Source: Lachnospiraceae bacterium (GTDB lineage Bacteria; Bacillota; Clostridia; Lachnospirales; Lachnospiraceae). Taken from it: a stretch of DNA of 64,000 nt. Numbering within the stretch: the stretch's first letter is position 1; the number at the start of each line of letters is the position of its first letter. The stretch covers positions 682,001-746,000 of the forward strand of contig CABJAM010000003.1 of assembly GCA_902363555.1 (NCBI GenBank), read 5' to 3'. Positions 25,150 through 33,782 of the stretch are shown here, piece after piece. Below the pieces are notes generated by a model that saw only the letters and a program-made list of their open reading frames with translations, was not told the origin of the DNA and did not search any database. The position numbers and the translations under genes were made by a program.

Positions 25150-26304
25150 ATGAAATGCATATATAACGGAAAAATCCACGATGCTATCCACCCGGACGCT
25201 TACGAAGGCCGTATACTTATGGACGGCAAAAAGCTGGTGGCCATCGGGGATGTGGGGGATATTCCTGAAAATACAGAAATGATCGATGCTCATGGAATGG
25301 ATATCTATCCCGGTTTTGTGGAAGCCCATTGCCACATCGGGCTGGACGGTTATGGCTACGGCTATGAAGGGCAGGATTACTGTGAGCTCAATGATATTGC
25401 CACGCCCCAGCTTTCGGGTGTGGACGGTGTAAAGGCTATGGACGAGGCTTTTAAACAGGCTATGGAGGCGGGGATCACGTCGGTATGTACGGGGCCTGGC
25501 AGCGCCAATGTCCTTGGCGGAACATTTACAACCTTAAAGACTGTGGGCAAGCGGGTGGAAAATATGATCATTAAGCCCGTGGTCGCCATGAAATGCGCCT
25601 TTGGCGAAAATCCCAAGCGCTGTTATAAGGATTCCACGGATTCCAGCAGGATGACGACCGCTGCGATTTTGCGGGAAATGCTTTTTAAAGCCCGGGATTA
25701 TATGGAACGTAAGGATGCGGCGGGAAATGATGTGCTAAAGCGTCCGGCATTTGATATGAAGCTGGAAGCGCTCATTCCGGTTTTAAAGCGTGAAATCCCT
25801 TTGAAGGCCCACGCTCACACGAGCGATGATATTTTCACAGCGCTTCGTATTGCCAGGGAATTTAATCTTCGCATAACGCTGGAGCATGTAACGGAAGGTC
25901 ATCTTGTGCCCGAAGAACTTGCGGGGGAGCAGGTGCCCATGGCCGTAGGGCCGTCTTTGACCAATGCGTCCAAATACGAGCTGCGCAATAAGAGCTTTAC
26001 GACTCCCGGAGTTCTTGATAAGGCCGGCTGCCAGGTGTCGATCATTACCGATGCGCCGGTGATTCCTCAGCAGTACCTGCCGCTGTGCGCCGGGCTGGCT
26101 GTAAAATCCGGCATGGATGAATTTAAAGCGCTCCAGGCGATCACCATTAATGCCGCGCGTCACGCCGGTATTGAGGACCGGGTCGGTTCTCTTGAAGTGG
26201 GGAAGGACGCGGATCTTATTATCGTGGAAGGCAATCCTATGGAAGTATCCTCCACGGTGCATCTTGTCATAATTGACGGGGAAGTTGTTCACACGCAGGG
26301 TTAA
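25150..26304 (+). CDS. Amidohydrolase (imidazolonepropionase-like)
   Basis: A 384-residue metal-dependent hydrolase of the amidohydrolase superfamily. Metal ligands are visible: the HxH motif EAHCHIG (near residue 59), histidines in LKAHAHTSDD and LEHVTEGHL, and the aspartate in ITDAPVIP. The C-terminal DRVGSLEVGKDADLII closes the outer beta-sandwich, as in imidazolonepropionase, dihydroorotase and related deacetylases. The substrate is unknown. The preferred ATG at 25150 follows GGGAGG at normal spacing. It lies after DUF1015 with only a small palindrome between them. Confidence 0.9.
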   Translation: MKCIYNGKIHDAIHPDAYEGRILMDGKKLVAIGDVGDIPENTEMIDAHGMDIYPGFVEAHCHIGLDGYGYGYEGQDYCELNDIATPQLSGVDGVKAMDEAFKQAMEAGITSVCTGPGSANVLGGTFTTLKTVGKRVENMIIKPVVAMKCAFGENPKRCYKDSTDSSRMTTAAILREMLFKARDYMERKDAAGNDVLKRPAFDMKLEALIPVLKREIPLKAHAHTSDDIFTALRIAREFNLRITLEHVTEGHLVPEELAGEQVPMAVGPSLTNASKYELRNKSFTTPGVLDKAGCQVSIITDAPVIPQQYLPLCAGLAVKSGMDEFKALQAITINAARHAGIEDRVGSLEVGKDADLIIVEGNPMEVSSTVHLVIIDGEVVHTQG

Positions 26305-26403
26305 TGCTAACGCATGGGCGCGCTAACGCGCGTCAAGGTATGCCCCTTCGGGCACGCGCAAAGTTAATGCTTGCGCATGGGCGCGCTACGCGCGATAAGG
26401 TAT
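26300..26403 (+). repeat. Two copies of a 45-55-base interspersed repeat
   Basis: Copy A (26300-26341) and copy B (26347-26403) share GTTAATGCT..CGCATGGGCGCGCTA.CGCGCG..AAGGTA. A third copy lies at 49453-49507. Each holds a strong hairpin (CGCGCTACGCGCG). Copy A begins inside the stop codon of the amidohydrolase. Function unknown. Confidence 0.75.
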
Positions 26404-26459
26404 ATTTTTATTCGGTACAACATATATATGAAAAGAAAACGTGGTACAGGTAAAATATT

Positions 26460-26978
26460 ATGGAGCCGAATAAATTTATGGAAGCTTATGCGGATGAGAA
26501 AGCCTATCCGCCGATTAAAGTATGCGGGCAGAACCGGATGTACGCCAGCGCCATGCTGACAAATATGGCCAGTTGCAATTCGGAGCTGTCCGCAGTGACC
26601 TTATATGTATATAACAGCATGGTGACAAGGCAGGCCTGGGAAAAGGCGTCCGACTGCTTTCATGGCATCAGCATTGTGGAAATGCACCATCTGGATATTT
26701 TCGGCCAACTGGCCCTCATGCTGGGCGCCAACCCGCGCTACTGCAGCCGCTATAATAACCGTATGATGTACTGGAACGCCGGCTGCAATACTTACACGAT
26801 GGATCTGCCTATGCTCATAAAAAATGCCATTGCCGGTGAAAATAAAGCGATTGAGCAGTATTATCAGCAGACCCGATGGATCAAGGACCCCTGTATCGCG
26901 GAAATCCTGAAGCGGATCATAATGGACGAAGAGCGCCACATCGCCATATTCCATCACCTGGCAGAAGAATTAAATTGA
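26460..26978 (+). CDS. Ferritin-like diiron-domain protein
   Basis: A 172-residue helical protein with the four-helix-bundle pattern of ferritin-like/rubrerythrin relatives. Putative metal ligands are E in NSELSAVTLY, E and H in VEMHHLDIFG, E in GENKAIEQYY, and E/H in DEERHIAIFHHL. Two more cysteines (MASCNS, AGCNTY) are unusual for simple ferritins. It may handle iron or peroxide; a structural role in spores is also possible because manganese-catalase-like coat proteins share this fold. The ribosome binding site is weak (AGGTAAAATATT). A strong bidirectional terminator follows at once. Confidence 0.75.
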   Translation: MEPNKFMEAYADEKAYPPIKVCGQNRMYASAMLTNMASCNSELSAVTLYVYNSMVTRQAWEKASDCFHGISIVEMHHLDIFGQLALMLGANPRYCSRYNNRMMYWNAGCNTYTMDLPMLIKNAIAGENKAIEQYYQQTRWIKDPCIAEILKRIIMDEERHIAIFHHLAEELN

Positions 26979-27024
26979 AAACGGCCTCCGGTGCCCCTTA
27001 GTTTAGGGTGCCGGAGGCCGTTTT
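26978..27024. terminator. Strong bidirectional Rho-independent terminator
   Basis: AAAACGGCCTCCGG pairs perfectly with CCGGAGGCCGTTTT around a short loop, with A and T tracts on both sides. It ends the ferritin-like gene on the plus strand and dapL on the minus strand. Confidence 0.92.
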
Positions 27025-27056
27025 CGACCCGATGCTCATAATCTTATTGTCGTTAT

Positions 27057-28253
27057 TTAAAACAGCTTTTCAAATCTTTCCATCGCTTCCAGTGTATTCT
27101 CTCTGGTTCCAAAGGCGGTCAGCCGGAAGAAATCTTTTCCATTTTCTCCAAAGCCTGCGCCGGGCGTGCCTACGATCTGCGCATGATTTAACAGATAATC
27201 GAAGAACTCCCAGGATTCCATATGATCCGGGCACTCAAACCAGATATAGGGTGAGTTTTTACCGCCAAAATAGCGGATGCCCTTTCTCTCCAGAACTTCT
27301 GCAATGATCCGTGCATTTTCCTTATAGTAAGCGATATTTTCCATGCACTGAACCATGCCTTCCTCAGTAAATACTGCGGCAGCGCCATTTTGGATAATGT
27401 AGGAGGTGCCGTTGAACTTGGTCGTCTGACGGCGGTTCCAAAAGGCGTTCAGCGAAACTTCCTGACCATCGCCGGTCTTAAATACAAGTTCCTGGGGAAC
27501 GATCGTGTAACCGCAGCGGGTACCTGTAAATCCGGCGGTTTTAGAAAGAGAACCGAACTCGATGGCGCACTTTTTAGCTCCCTCGATGGCAAAAATACTC
27601 CGTGGCAGTGCCGGATCGGATATAAAAGCCTCATATGCGGAATCGTAGAGGATTACGGCTTCGTTTTCCAGAGCATAATCCACCCATTCCTTTAACTGTG
27701 CGCAGTTGTAAGCAGCGCCGGTGGGATTGTTGGGGGAGCAGATATAAATAATATCGGCATGAACATTTTTATCCGGCATGGGCAGGAAGCCGTTTTCAGC
27801 AGTTCCTGAAATATATGTAATTTTGCGGCCGCACATAATGTTTGTATCCACATAAACCGGATAAACCGGGTCCGGGATCAGAATAACATTATCATTGCCG
27901 AAAATATCGGTAATATTACCGGTATCGCTTTTTGCGCCGTCGGAGACAAATATATCTTTAGGATTAATGTCTACGCCGTGGCCTTCATAATATGCAGCGA
28001 TGGCATTGCGCAGAAATTCATATCCCTGTTCCGGTCCATAGCCCTTAAAGGTTTCGGAGCTGGCCATGGCATCCACACCCTCGTGGAGCGCCTTGATAAT
28101 CGTGGAACCAAGCGGCCGGGTCACATCACCGATACCTAAACGGATGACTTTTTTGTCCGGATTTTTCTGTGTATAATCAGCAACTCTGTGGTTGATTTCC
28201 GAGAAGAGGTAGCTTTCTTTGAGATTGAGATAATTTTCGTTGATTTTTGGCAT
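27057..28253 (-). CDS. dapL: LL-diaminopimelate aminotransferase
   Basis: Converts tetrahydrodipicolinate directly to LL-diaminopimelate, the aminotransferase shortcut to lysine and peptidoglycan diaminopimelate used by many Clostridia. The 398-residue class I PLP enzyme opens with INENYLNLKESYLFSEI and has RLGIGDVTRPL, SPNNPTGAAY and the PLP lysine in EFGSLSKTAGFTGTRCGYT. The product length and this start are typical of DapL rather than aspartate aminotransferase. AGAAAGGAC serves as ribosome binding site, with a strong promoter at 28287-28315. Confidence 0.95.
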   Translation of the reverse strand: MPKINENYLNLKESYLFSEINHRVADYTQKNPDKKVIRLGIGDVTRPLGSTIIKALHEGVDAMASSETFKGYGPEQGYEFLRNAIAAYYEGHGVDINPKDIFVSDGAKSDTGNITDIFGNDNVILIPDPVYPVYVDTNIMCGRKITYISGTAENGFLPMPDKNVHADIIYICSPNNPTGAAYNCAQLKEWVDYALENEAVILYDSAYEAFISDPALPRSIFAIEGAKKCAIEFGSLSKTAGFTGTRCGYTIVPQELVFKTGDGQEVSLNAFWNRRQTTKFNGTSYIIQNGAAAVFTEEGMVQCMENIAYYKENARIIAEVLERKGIRYFGGKNSPYIWFECPDHMESWEFFDYLLNHAQIVGTPGAGFGENGKDFFRLTAFGTRENTLEAMERFEKLF

Positions 28254-28286
28254 TTTTCTCGTCCTTTCTTAATCATGTTCGGACTC

Positions 28287-28315
28287 ATTTTAACAGATTT
28301 ATTTTAGCGTGTCAA
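28287..28315 (-). promoter_or_regulatory. dapL promoter
   Basis: On the minus strand a perfect TTGACA (28315-28310) and TAAAAT (28292-28287) are separated by 17 bases, 34 bases upstream of the dapL start codon. Confidence 0.8.
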
Positions 28316-28491
28316 CGCGGCAGCAAGTGTTTTTGGGGTATAGAGGTTCATAAATTCTTAGGAAATCATTCATTGTCTCTCATTCAAATAACTATTTGGG
28401 CTTAAATAACTGCCGCATCGATTCTGTTATGCTTTTTATGTCAGATCGATACAGTAATTTTATGCTGGAAGTATGAATGGAGGTATGAATT

Positions 28492-29283
28492 GTGGATACT
28501 TTAGACAATAAGACTATGGAAACATGTAAATCAACATATAATGTTTGTGATTACAGTGATACAGATTACGCCGCATTTTGGGAACAGCACAACCGTGGCT
28601 ATGAGGATGCCGTTGAGCGTATCGCTTTGCGGCGGCTGACCTTGGATATGTCAGGAACATGCATTGATATCGGGGGTGGATATGGCCGTCTCATTAACGT
28701 ATACGCTCCGCGCTGCACCCATGTGCTGCTGATCGATTATGCAGAGAATATGGTCAGCCAGGCCTGGGAAAGGGTCAGAAAGCTTGGTCTTCATAATGTT
28801 GAATGTATGCGGGCAAATTTATATGAGCTGAAAAACTATGGAAAAACCTATGATAACGCCGTGTGTGTTCGTGTCATGCATCATATCGAGAATGTGCCGG
28901 ATTTCTTTTCACAGGTTAACAGGACTCTTGAGGAGGGCGGAACATTTATTCTCGAATACGCCAATAAGAGAAATATTGTTGAAATCCTGCGCTGGCTGTT
29001 TCGGCGGCCAAATATACGGCCGTTTGATTATTTGCCAAGCAAAAGAATGGATGGTGTGTATTATAATTTTCATCCCAAATATGTTAAGGATATGCTGATT
29101 CGGCATGGTTTTTGTATCGAAGAAGAGCTTGCCGTGTCCATGTTCAGAAATGAGTGCCTAAAAAAGCTTGTGGGCAGCAACATACTTTCCCGGATCGAAG
29201 CTGTGCTGCAAAAGCCATTGGGCCGATTTCATCTTAGCCCGAGTGTATTTGTTAAGGTGCGGAAGAGAAATTCAACTATTTGA
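28492..29283 (+). CDS. Class I SAM-dependent methyltransferase
   Basis: A 263-residue methyltransferase starting at GTG with GGAGG eight bases upstream. Motif I is CIDIGGGYGRL (about residue 57), followed by the acidic LLIDYAENM, MRANLYEL and the motif-IV region CVRVMHHIENV. The C-terminal part after residue 160 has a basic stretch (LRWLFRRPNIRPF) and PSKRMDGVYYNFHP, as in small-molecule or quinone-type methyltransferases. Substrate not identifiable. It stands alone between dapL and glgB with its own upstream gap of 238 bases. Confidence 0.85.
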   Translation: MDTLDNKTMETCKSTYNVCDYSDTDYAAFWEQHNRGYEDAVERIALRRLTLDMSGTCIDIGGGYGRLINVYAPRCTHVLLIDYAENMVSQAWERVRKLGLHNVECMRANLYELKNYGKTYDNAVCVRVMHHIENVPDFFSQVNRTLEEGGTFILEYANKRNIVEILRWLFRRPNIRPFDYLPSKRMDGVYYNFHPKYVKDMLIRHGFCIEEELAVSMFRNECLKKLVGSNILSRIEAVLQKPLGRFHLSPSVFVKVRKRNSTI

Positions 29284-29291
29284 AAAGTTTG

Positions 29292-29320
29292 TGGAAATCC
29301 AGCCCCGAAAGTGATATAAT
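29292..29320 (+). promoter_or_regulatory. Candidate glgB promoter
   Basis: TGGAAA (29292-29297) and a perfect TATAAT (29315-29320) at 17-base spacing, 79 bases ahead of the glgB start. Confidence 0.6.
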
Positions 29321-29398
29321 AAGAAAAACTAAGCGGTCGTAAAGACGGCCGCCCAACGTTTTACGAAAATTCTGGGGACACAGGAGGACTACGATTTT

Positions 29399-31816
29399 AT
29401 GGATGAAAAACTATATTCAAAAATGCAATGGCCGGAGATTGAAGCACTGGTGTATTCTGAGCACGACCGGCCCTGTCAGATCCTCGGGCAGCAGGTGACA
29501 CCGGATGGCATTGTGATGACTGCATTCAACCCGGATGCGGTGGCCATGACAGTCAGGAACACAAAGACCAAAAAGGAATATCCCATGGAGAAAGTGGATG
29601 AGGGCGGATATTTTGCGGTACTTGTGGAGGGCAGTAAAAGATTTCCATATGTATATATTGTGGATTATGGTGAGAATAATATTGTAGAGCAGGGTGATCC
29701 GTATGCATATGAGTCGGTGATCACTGCAGAAGATATTAAGAAGTTTAATTCCGGTATCCATTATGAGGTATATAAGATTCTGGGCGCACATGTGATGAAG
29801 CTGGATGGTGTCAGCGGCGTACATTTTGCCGTCTGGGCGCCCAATGCTGTCCGTGTCAGCGTTGTCGGTGATTTCTGTAATTGGGATGGCCGCAGATATC
29901 CCATGCAGCGGCTGGGAGATTCCGGAATCCATGAGCTGTTCATTCCGGGCCTTGCTCCGGGTCAGATCTATAAATACGAGGTTAAGATCAAAGGCGATAC
30001 GGTTGTTTTAAAAGCCGATCCCTACGGTTATTTCACGGAGGTGCGTCCGGATACGGCATCCATAGTCTACGATATAAATAAATACGCATGGCAGGATAAG
30101 GAATGGGTTCGGGCACGTAAAAAGACGGATACCAAGTCGGCACCCATGAATATTTATGAGCTTCATCTGGGAGGATTTAAGAAGCCGGATGAGGAAGATG
30201 GCCGATATTTTTATAATTACCGCGAGCTGGCGCCGATGGTGGCGGATTACGTGAAGGATATGGGCTATACCCATATAGAATTGATGCCTGTGATGGAGCA
30301 TCCTCTGGACGAGTCCTGGGGCTATCAGGTGACCGGATATTATGCGCCCACATCCCGTTATGGCACGCCGGATGATTTCATGTATTTTATGGATTATATG
30401 CATCAGCAGGGTATTGGCGTGATCTTGGACTGGGTTCCTGCCCATTTCCCAAGAGACCTGGGAGGCCTTGCCAACTTTGACGGCACCTGCCTGTACGAGC
30501 ATCCGGACCCACGGCGGGGAGCACATCCCCATTGGGGCACTCTGATATTTAATTATGGACGTCCGGAGGTCGTTAATTTCCTCATTGCAAACGCTCTGTA
30601 CTGGGTGGAGCAGTACCATGCCGATGGTATCCGCATGGATGCGGTGGCCTCCATGCTTTATCTGGATTATGGTAAGCAGGACGGTGAGTGGCTGCCCAAT
30701 ATTTACGGCGGCAATGAAAATCTGGAAGCTATGGAGCTGTTAAAGCATTTAAATTCCATGATGAAAAAGCGCAATCCCGGTGCTCTGATGATTGCCGAGG
30801 AATCCACGGCGTGGCCGAAGATCACGTATCCAGTAGAGGATGAGGGCCTGGGCTTTGATTATAAGTGGAATATGGGCTGGATGAATGATTTTACAGGCTT
30901 TATGAAGCTGGACCCGCTGTTCCGCAAGGATCATTACGGGGAATTGCTGTTCAGTATGGTTTATGCTTACAGTGAGGACTTTATTCTTGTCCTTTCCCAC
31001 GATGAGGTTGTCCATGGAAAATGCTCCATGATTGGAAAGATGCCGGGGGAAGGTGCTGATAAGTTCGATAATCTGAGAGTGGCTTATGGCTTTATGGCCG
31101 CTCATCCGGGAAAGAAGCTTTTATTTATGGGCCAGGATTACGCTCAGTTTACGGAATTTAACGAGGCAAAGAGTCTGGAATGGTTTATGCTGGAGTATGA
31201 ACCCCACCGCCAGATGCAGAGCTACGTTCGTGATCTGAACCATCTGTATACTTCTTATCCAGCTTTTTATCAACTGGATACGGACCCGGACGGCTTTGAG
31301 TGGATCAATAATATTTCCGCAGATGAGAGTATCGTTGTATTTTTGAGAAAGACTAAGGTTAAGGACGAAACGCTGTTGATCGTCTGCAACTTTACGCCGG
31401 TAGTCTATGAGAATCATAAGATCGGTGTTCCCTTTGTCGGCAAATACAAAGAAATTTTTAACAGCGATGCCGTGGTGTATGGTGGTAAGGGAAATGTAAA
31501 TCCGCGTCTGAAGCAGTCGAAAAGGGATGAGTGCGACGACCGCGAGGACTCTATACGGATCACGGTTCCGCCTATGGGTATGGCCGTCTTTACATGTACG
31601 CATCTGGAGCCGGCTAAAAAGAGCGTAAAGAAATCCGCAGGCGGAAGCCGGAGCGCCTCCAAAGCGACGGTTAAAGAAAAAACGGCGGCAAAGGCGGCTG
31701 CGGAACAGGAAGCCGGGGCTGTAACGAAAACTGCAAAAACAGCTAAGTCTGCGAGAACATCAAAAAGGCCTGCAAAAAAGGCTGCCTCAAAAGCTTCGGC
31801 TTTAAAAGAAGATTAA
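29399..31816 (+). CDS. glgB: 1,4-alpha-glucan branching enzyme with basic C-terminal tail
   Basis: Makes alpha-1,6 branches in glycogen. The 805-residue protein has N-terminal carbohydrate-binding/E-set regions (residues about 20-230) and a GH13 barrel. The catalytic set is intact: nucleophile D414 (GIRMDAVASM), acid E467 (MIAEESTAWP) and D535 (LSHDEVVHG). Ordinary GlgB ends near residue 737. Here a 68-residue extension follows with 16 lysines, 3 arginines and many alanines, like a histone H1 tail, which could bind a polyanion or the cell envelope. GGAGG lies 13 bases upstream of the ATG. No other glycogen genes are adjacent. Confidence 0.95.
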   Translation: MDEKLYSKMQWPEIEALVYSEHDRPCQILGQQVTPDGIVMTAFNPDAVAMTVRNTKTKKEYPMEKVDEGGYFAVLVEGSKRFPYVYIVDYGENNIVEQGDPYAYESVITAEDIKKFNSGIHYEVYKILGAHVMKLDGVSGVHFAVWAPNAVRVSVVGDFCNWDGRRYPMQRLGDSGIHELFIPGLAPGQIYKYEVKIKGDTVVLKADPYGYFTEVRPDTASIVYDINKYAWQDKEWVRARKKTDTKSAPMNIYELHLGGFKKPDEEDGRYFYNYRELAPMVADYVKDMGYTHIELMPVMEHPLDESWGYQVTGYYAPTSRYGTPDDFMYFMDYMHQQGIGVILDWVPAHFPRDLGGLANFDGTCLYEHPDPRRGAHPHWGTLIFNYGRPEVVNFLIANALYWVEQYHADGIRMDAVASMLYLDYGKQDGEWLPNIYGGNENLEAMELLKHLNSMMKKRNPGALMIAEESTAWPKITYPVEDEGLGFDYKWNMGWMNDFTGFMKLDPLFRKDHYGELLFSMVYAYSEDFILVLSHDEVVHGKCSMIGKMPGEGADKFDNLRVAYGFMAAHPGKKLLFMGQDYAQFTEFNEAKSLEWFMLEYEPHRQMQSYVRDLNHLYTSYPAFYQLDTDPDGFEWINNISADESIVVFLRKTKVKDETLLIVCNFTPVVYENHKIGVPFVGKYKEIFNSDAVVYGGKGNVNPRLKQSKRDECDDREDSIRITVPPMGMAVFTCTHLEPAKKSVKKSAGGSRSASKATVKEKTAAKAAAEQEAGAVTKTAKTAKSARTSKRPAKKAASKASALKED

Positions 31817-31920
31817 ACGTAACAGTTTATACAGGTCTGCGTATTTACGCTCAGGCCGTACGAAAACGTAAATTTTGCGGGCATATGGCCCATCGCGAAG
31901 CGATTTTAAATAGCCATATG

Positions 31921-31951
31921 CGTAACAGCTCGGCCCGTCTGAACTGTTACG
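31921..31951. repeat. Interspersed palindrome CGTAACAG...CTGTTACG
   Basis: A 31-base inverted repeat after glgB. The preceding 100 bases hold a second stem (CATATGGC with GCCATATG, around 31880-31920) and a degenerate GTAACAG unit at 31820. Confidence 0.65.
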
Positions 31952-32003
31952 ATTAAACGACATATATTATTAATCTTACGATTCCGATAAAATGCTTCAT
32001 AAG

Positions 32004-32047
32004 GAGTGCACTGTCTGCAATGCAGCGATTGCGACAGTGCACTCTTT
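32004..32047 (+). terminator. Hairpin terminator upstream of mscS
   Basis: GAGTGCACTGTC (32004-32015) and GACAGTGCACTC (32033-32044) pair perfectly over 12 bases, followed by TTTG. It closes the glgB unit before the mechanosensitive channel gene. Confidence 0.7.
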
Positions 32048-32110
32048 GCAGCCATTTATACAATGATATGAGCGGCTGCATTTAAAACGGAGCGGAAAGG
32101 ACAGGAGAAC

Positions 32111-33034
32111 ATGACATTGAATTTATTCAGGCTGCGCGCTCTTGCCAGCTCAGCCGCGGATTCAGATTTCAGTGCGGATAAGCTTGCCCAGGCGGCCAGC
32201 GATATGGCAGCCCAGGCCGATCTGCCTGTATGGGTGCAAAAGCTTATTGATGGTGCGGTAAGCTGTGGTTTTACATTGCTGCAGGCCGTCTTGACCGCTG
32301 TTATTGGCTGGTACATTATAAAGCTCATCATCCACTGGGTACGGACTCTATTGAAAAAATCAAGCCTGGACGACAGCGTCAGCGGCTTTTTAACCTCAGT
32401 GATCGCATCCTCATTAAAGGTCATACTTATCATAACGATCATTGGGATTATGGGTATTCCCATGTCTTCCATCGTGGCCGTCATCGGTTCTGCCGGTCTG
32501 GCCATTGGCCTGGCCCTGCAGGGCTGTCTCACCAACTTTGCCGGCGGCGTCCTTATTTTAATTATGAAACCATTTAAAGTGGGAGATTATATCATTGACA
32601 GCAGTGGTAACGAAGGTACGGTGACAGCCATTGATATTATTTATACGAAGCTGGTAACACCGGACAATCGGGCGGTGACGATTCCCAACGGAACCCTGGC
32701 CAATAATACGGTGACCAATACGACACGGGAGCCGTTTCGGCGGCTGGATTTTAACGTGAGCATCAGCTATGACGAGGATATTGACCGGGTGAAAATGGTG
32801 CTCTATGAGGTGGCATCTTCCTGTGAACAGCTATTAAAGGATCGGGAATGTACAGTATTTGTCAATAGCTTTGATCCCAGCGCGGTTTCCATGGTTCTCA
32901 GGTTTTGGGTGGAATCTGACAAATACTGGCCGTCCAAGTGGGAGACTCAGGAAAAGATTAAAAAAAGCTTTGACAGTCACCATATTTCCATACCCTTTGA
33001 CCAGTTGGATGTGCATGTGGTGGAGAAGCCATAA
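32111..33034 (+). CDS. MscS-family mechanosensitive ion channel
   Basis: A 307-residue small-conductance channel that opens under membrane tension to release solutes in osmotic down-shock. Three hydrophobic helices lie between about 50 and 150. The pore helix is VIGSAGLAIGLALQGCLTNFAGG, with the Gly/Ala packing typical of MscS. The cytoplasmic beta-rich domain begins at FKVGDYI and contains VTIPNGTLANNTVTNTT. An Ala-rich 30-residue N-terminal stretch is longer than usual. GGAGA precedes the ATG. Confidence 0.93.
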   Translation: MTLNLFRLRALASSAADSDFSADKLAQAASDMAAQADLPVWVQKLIDGAVSCGFTLLQAVLTAVIGWYIIKLIIHWVRTLLKKSSLDDSVSGFLTSVIASSLKVILIITIIGIMGIPMSSIVAVIGSAGLAIGLALQGCLTNFAGGVLILIMKPFKVGDYIIDSSGNEGTVTAIDIIYTKLVTPDNRAVTIPNGTLANNTVTNTTREPFRRLDFNVSISYDEDIDRVKMVLYEVASSCEQLLKDRECTVFVNSFDPSAVSMVLRFWVESDKYWPSKWETQEKIKKSFDSHHISIPFDQLDVHVVEKP

Positions 33035-33375
33035 CGTATGCGTATGATCCTGGTGATCCAACCGGCCAGAAAATATACTGTTAGCACTAGAGCGTGTATG
33101 TGCAGGTCTGATTGGACTTTTACGCAGAAACTGACAAATAAAGTCGGCGTTCCCGGCGGACTATGGGCATACCGATAGAAAATGATCGCGTAGAATTGTT
33201 AAAAATGTATAGGGATCTCCTTTGAACAAATGATAAACTACAAGAAATACCCGGAAAGGACTTCACAAAACCGTAGCATCACAAAACTGGACGGGTTAGT
33301 TTACTCATTAAAAGTGCATTTTTACCTCAGGATGTTGTACAATAGAGGTATCAAGAGAAAGGAGCACCACCCGCT
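33035..33375. other. 341-base intergenic stretch without a recognised gene
   Basis: No open reading frame, promoter pair or strong hairpin could be supported. A TACAAT (33338-33343) may be the -10 for the XRE gene, but its -35 is poor. A short frame around 33090-33180 has no family resemblance. Confidence 0.4.
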
Positions 33376-33687
33376 ATGGATCTGGTAAGGCGTATTTCAG
33401 AATTGAGGGAAGAACGACATTGGAGTGAATACCACTTAGCAAAGGAAGCAGGCATTTCTCAATCGACATTATCCAACTTGATTAATCGTGGGAATAATCC
33501 CTCAATTTATACTCTTGAGAAGATTGCCCGCGCTTTTGGTTTGACACTCTCACAGTTCTTTAACACGGAAGAAGAAGCGATGTATGTGACCGGCGCTCAG
33601 AAGGAATTGCTGGAATACTGGAACTGCATGGACAGAATACAAAGAGAAAAAGCACTGAGTTATATTAAAGGCTTACTGAATGCATAG
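33376..33687 (+). CDS. XRE-family helix-turn-helix regulator
   Basis: A 103-residue Cro/C1-type protein. Residues 6-60 form the helix-turn-helix (SELREERHWSEYHLAKEAGI then STLSNLINRGNNPSIYTLEKIA). The C-terminal helix (KELLEYWNCMDRIQREKALSYIKG) is the usual short dimerisation segment. Ribosome binding site AAAGGAG. It stands alone, with a bidirectional terminator after it. Target genes are unknown. Confidence 0.88.
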   Translation: MDLVRRISELREERHWSEYHLAKEAGISQSTLSNLINRGNNPSIYTLEKIARAFGLTLSQFFNTEEEAMYVTGAQKELLEYWNCMDRIQREKALSYIKGLLNA

Positions 33688-33716
33688 ACATCATGGAATA
33701 TATAATATTAGTGAAA

Positions 33717-33750
33717 CAAAAAAACGCCGACATTGTTGCCGGCGTTTTTG
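33717..33750. terminator. Bidirectional terminator between the XRE gene and argH
   Basis: CAAAAAACGCCG pairs with CGGCGTTTTTG, leaving A/T tracts at both ends, so it can serve both convergent genes. Confidence 0.88.
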
Positions 33751-33782
33751 CGAAAACAGGGGTGCGCGAATCCGCTGCCCTT

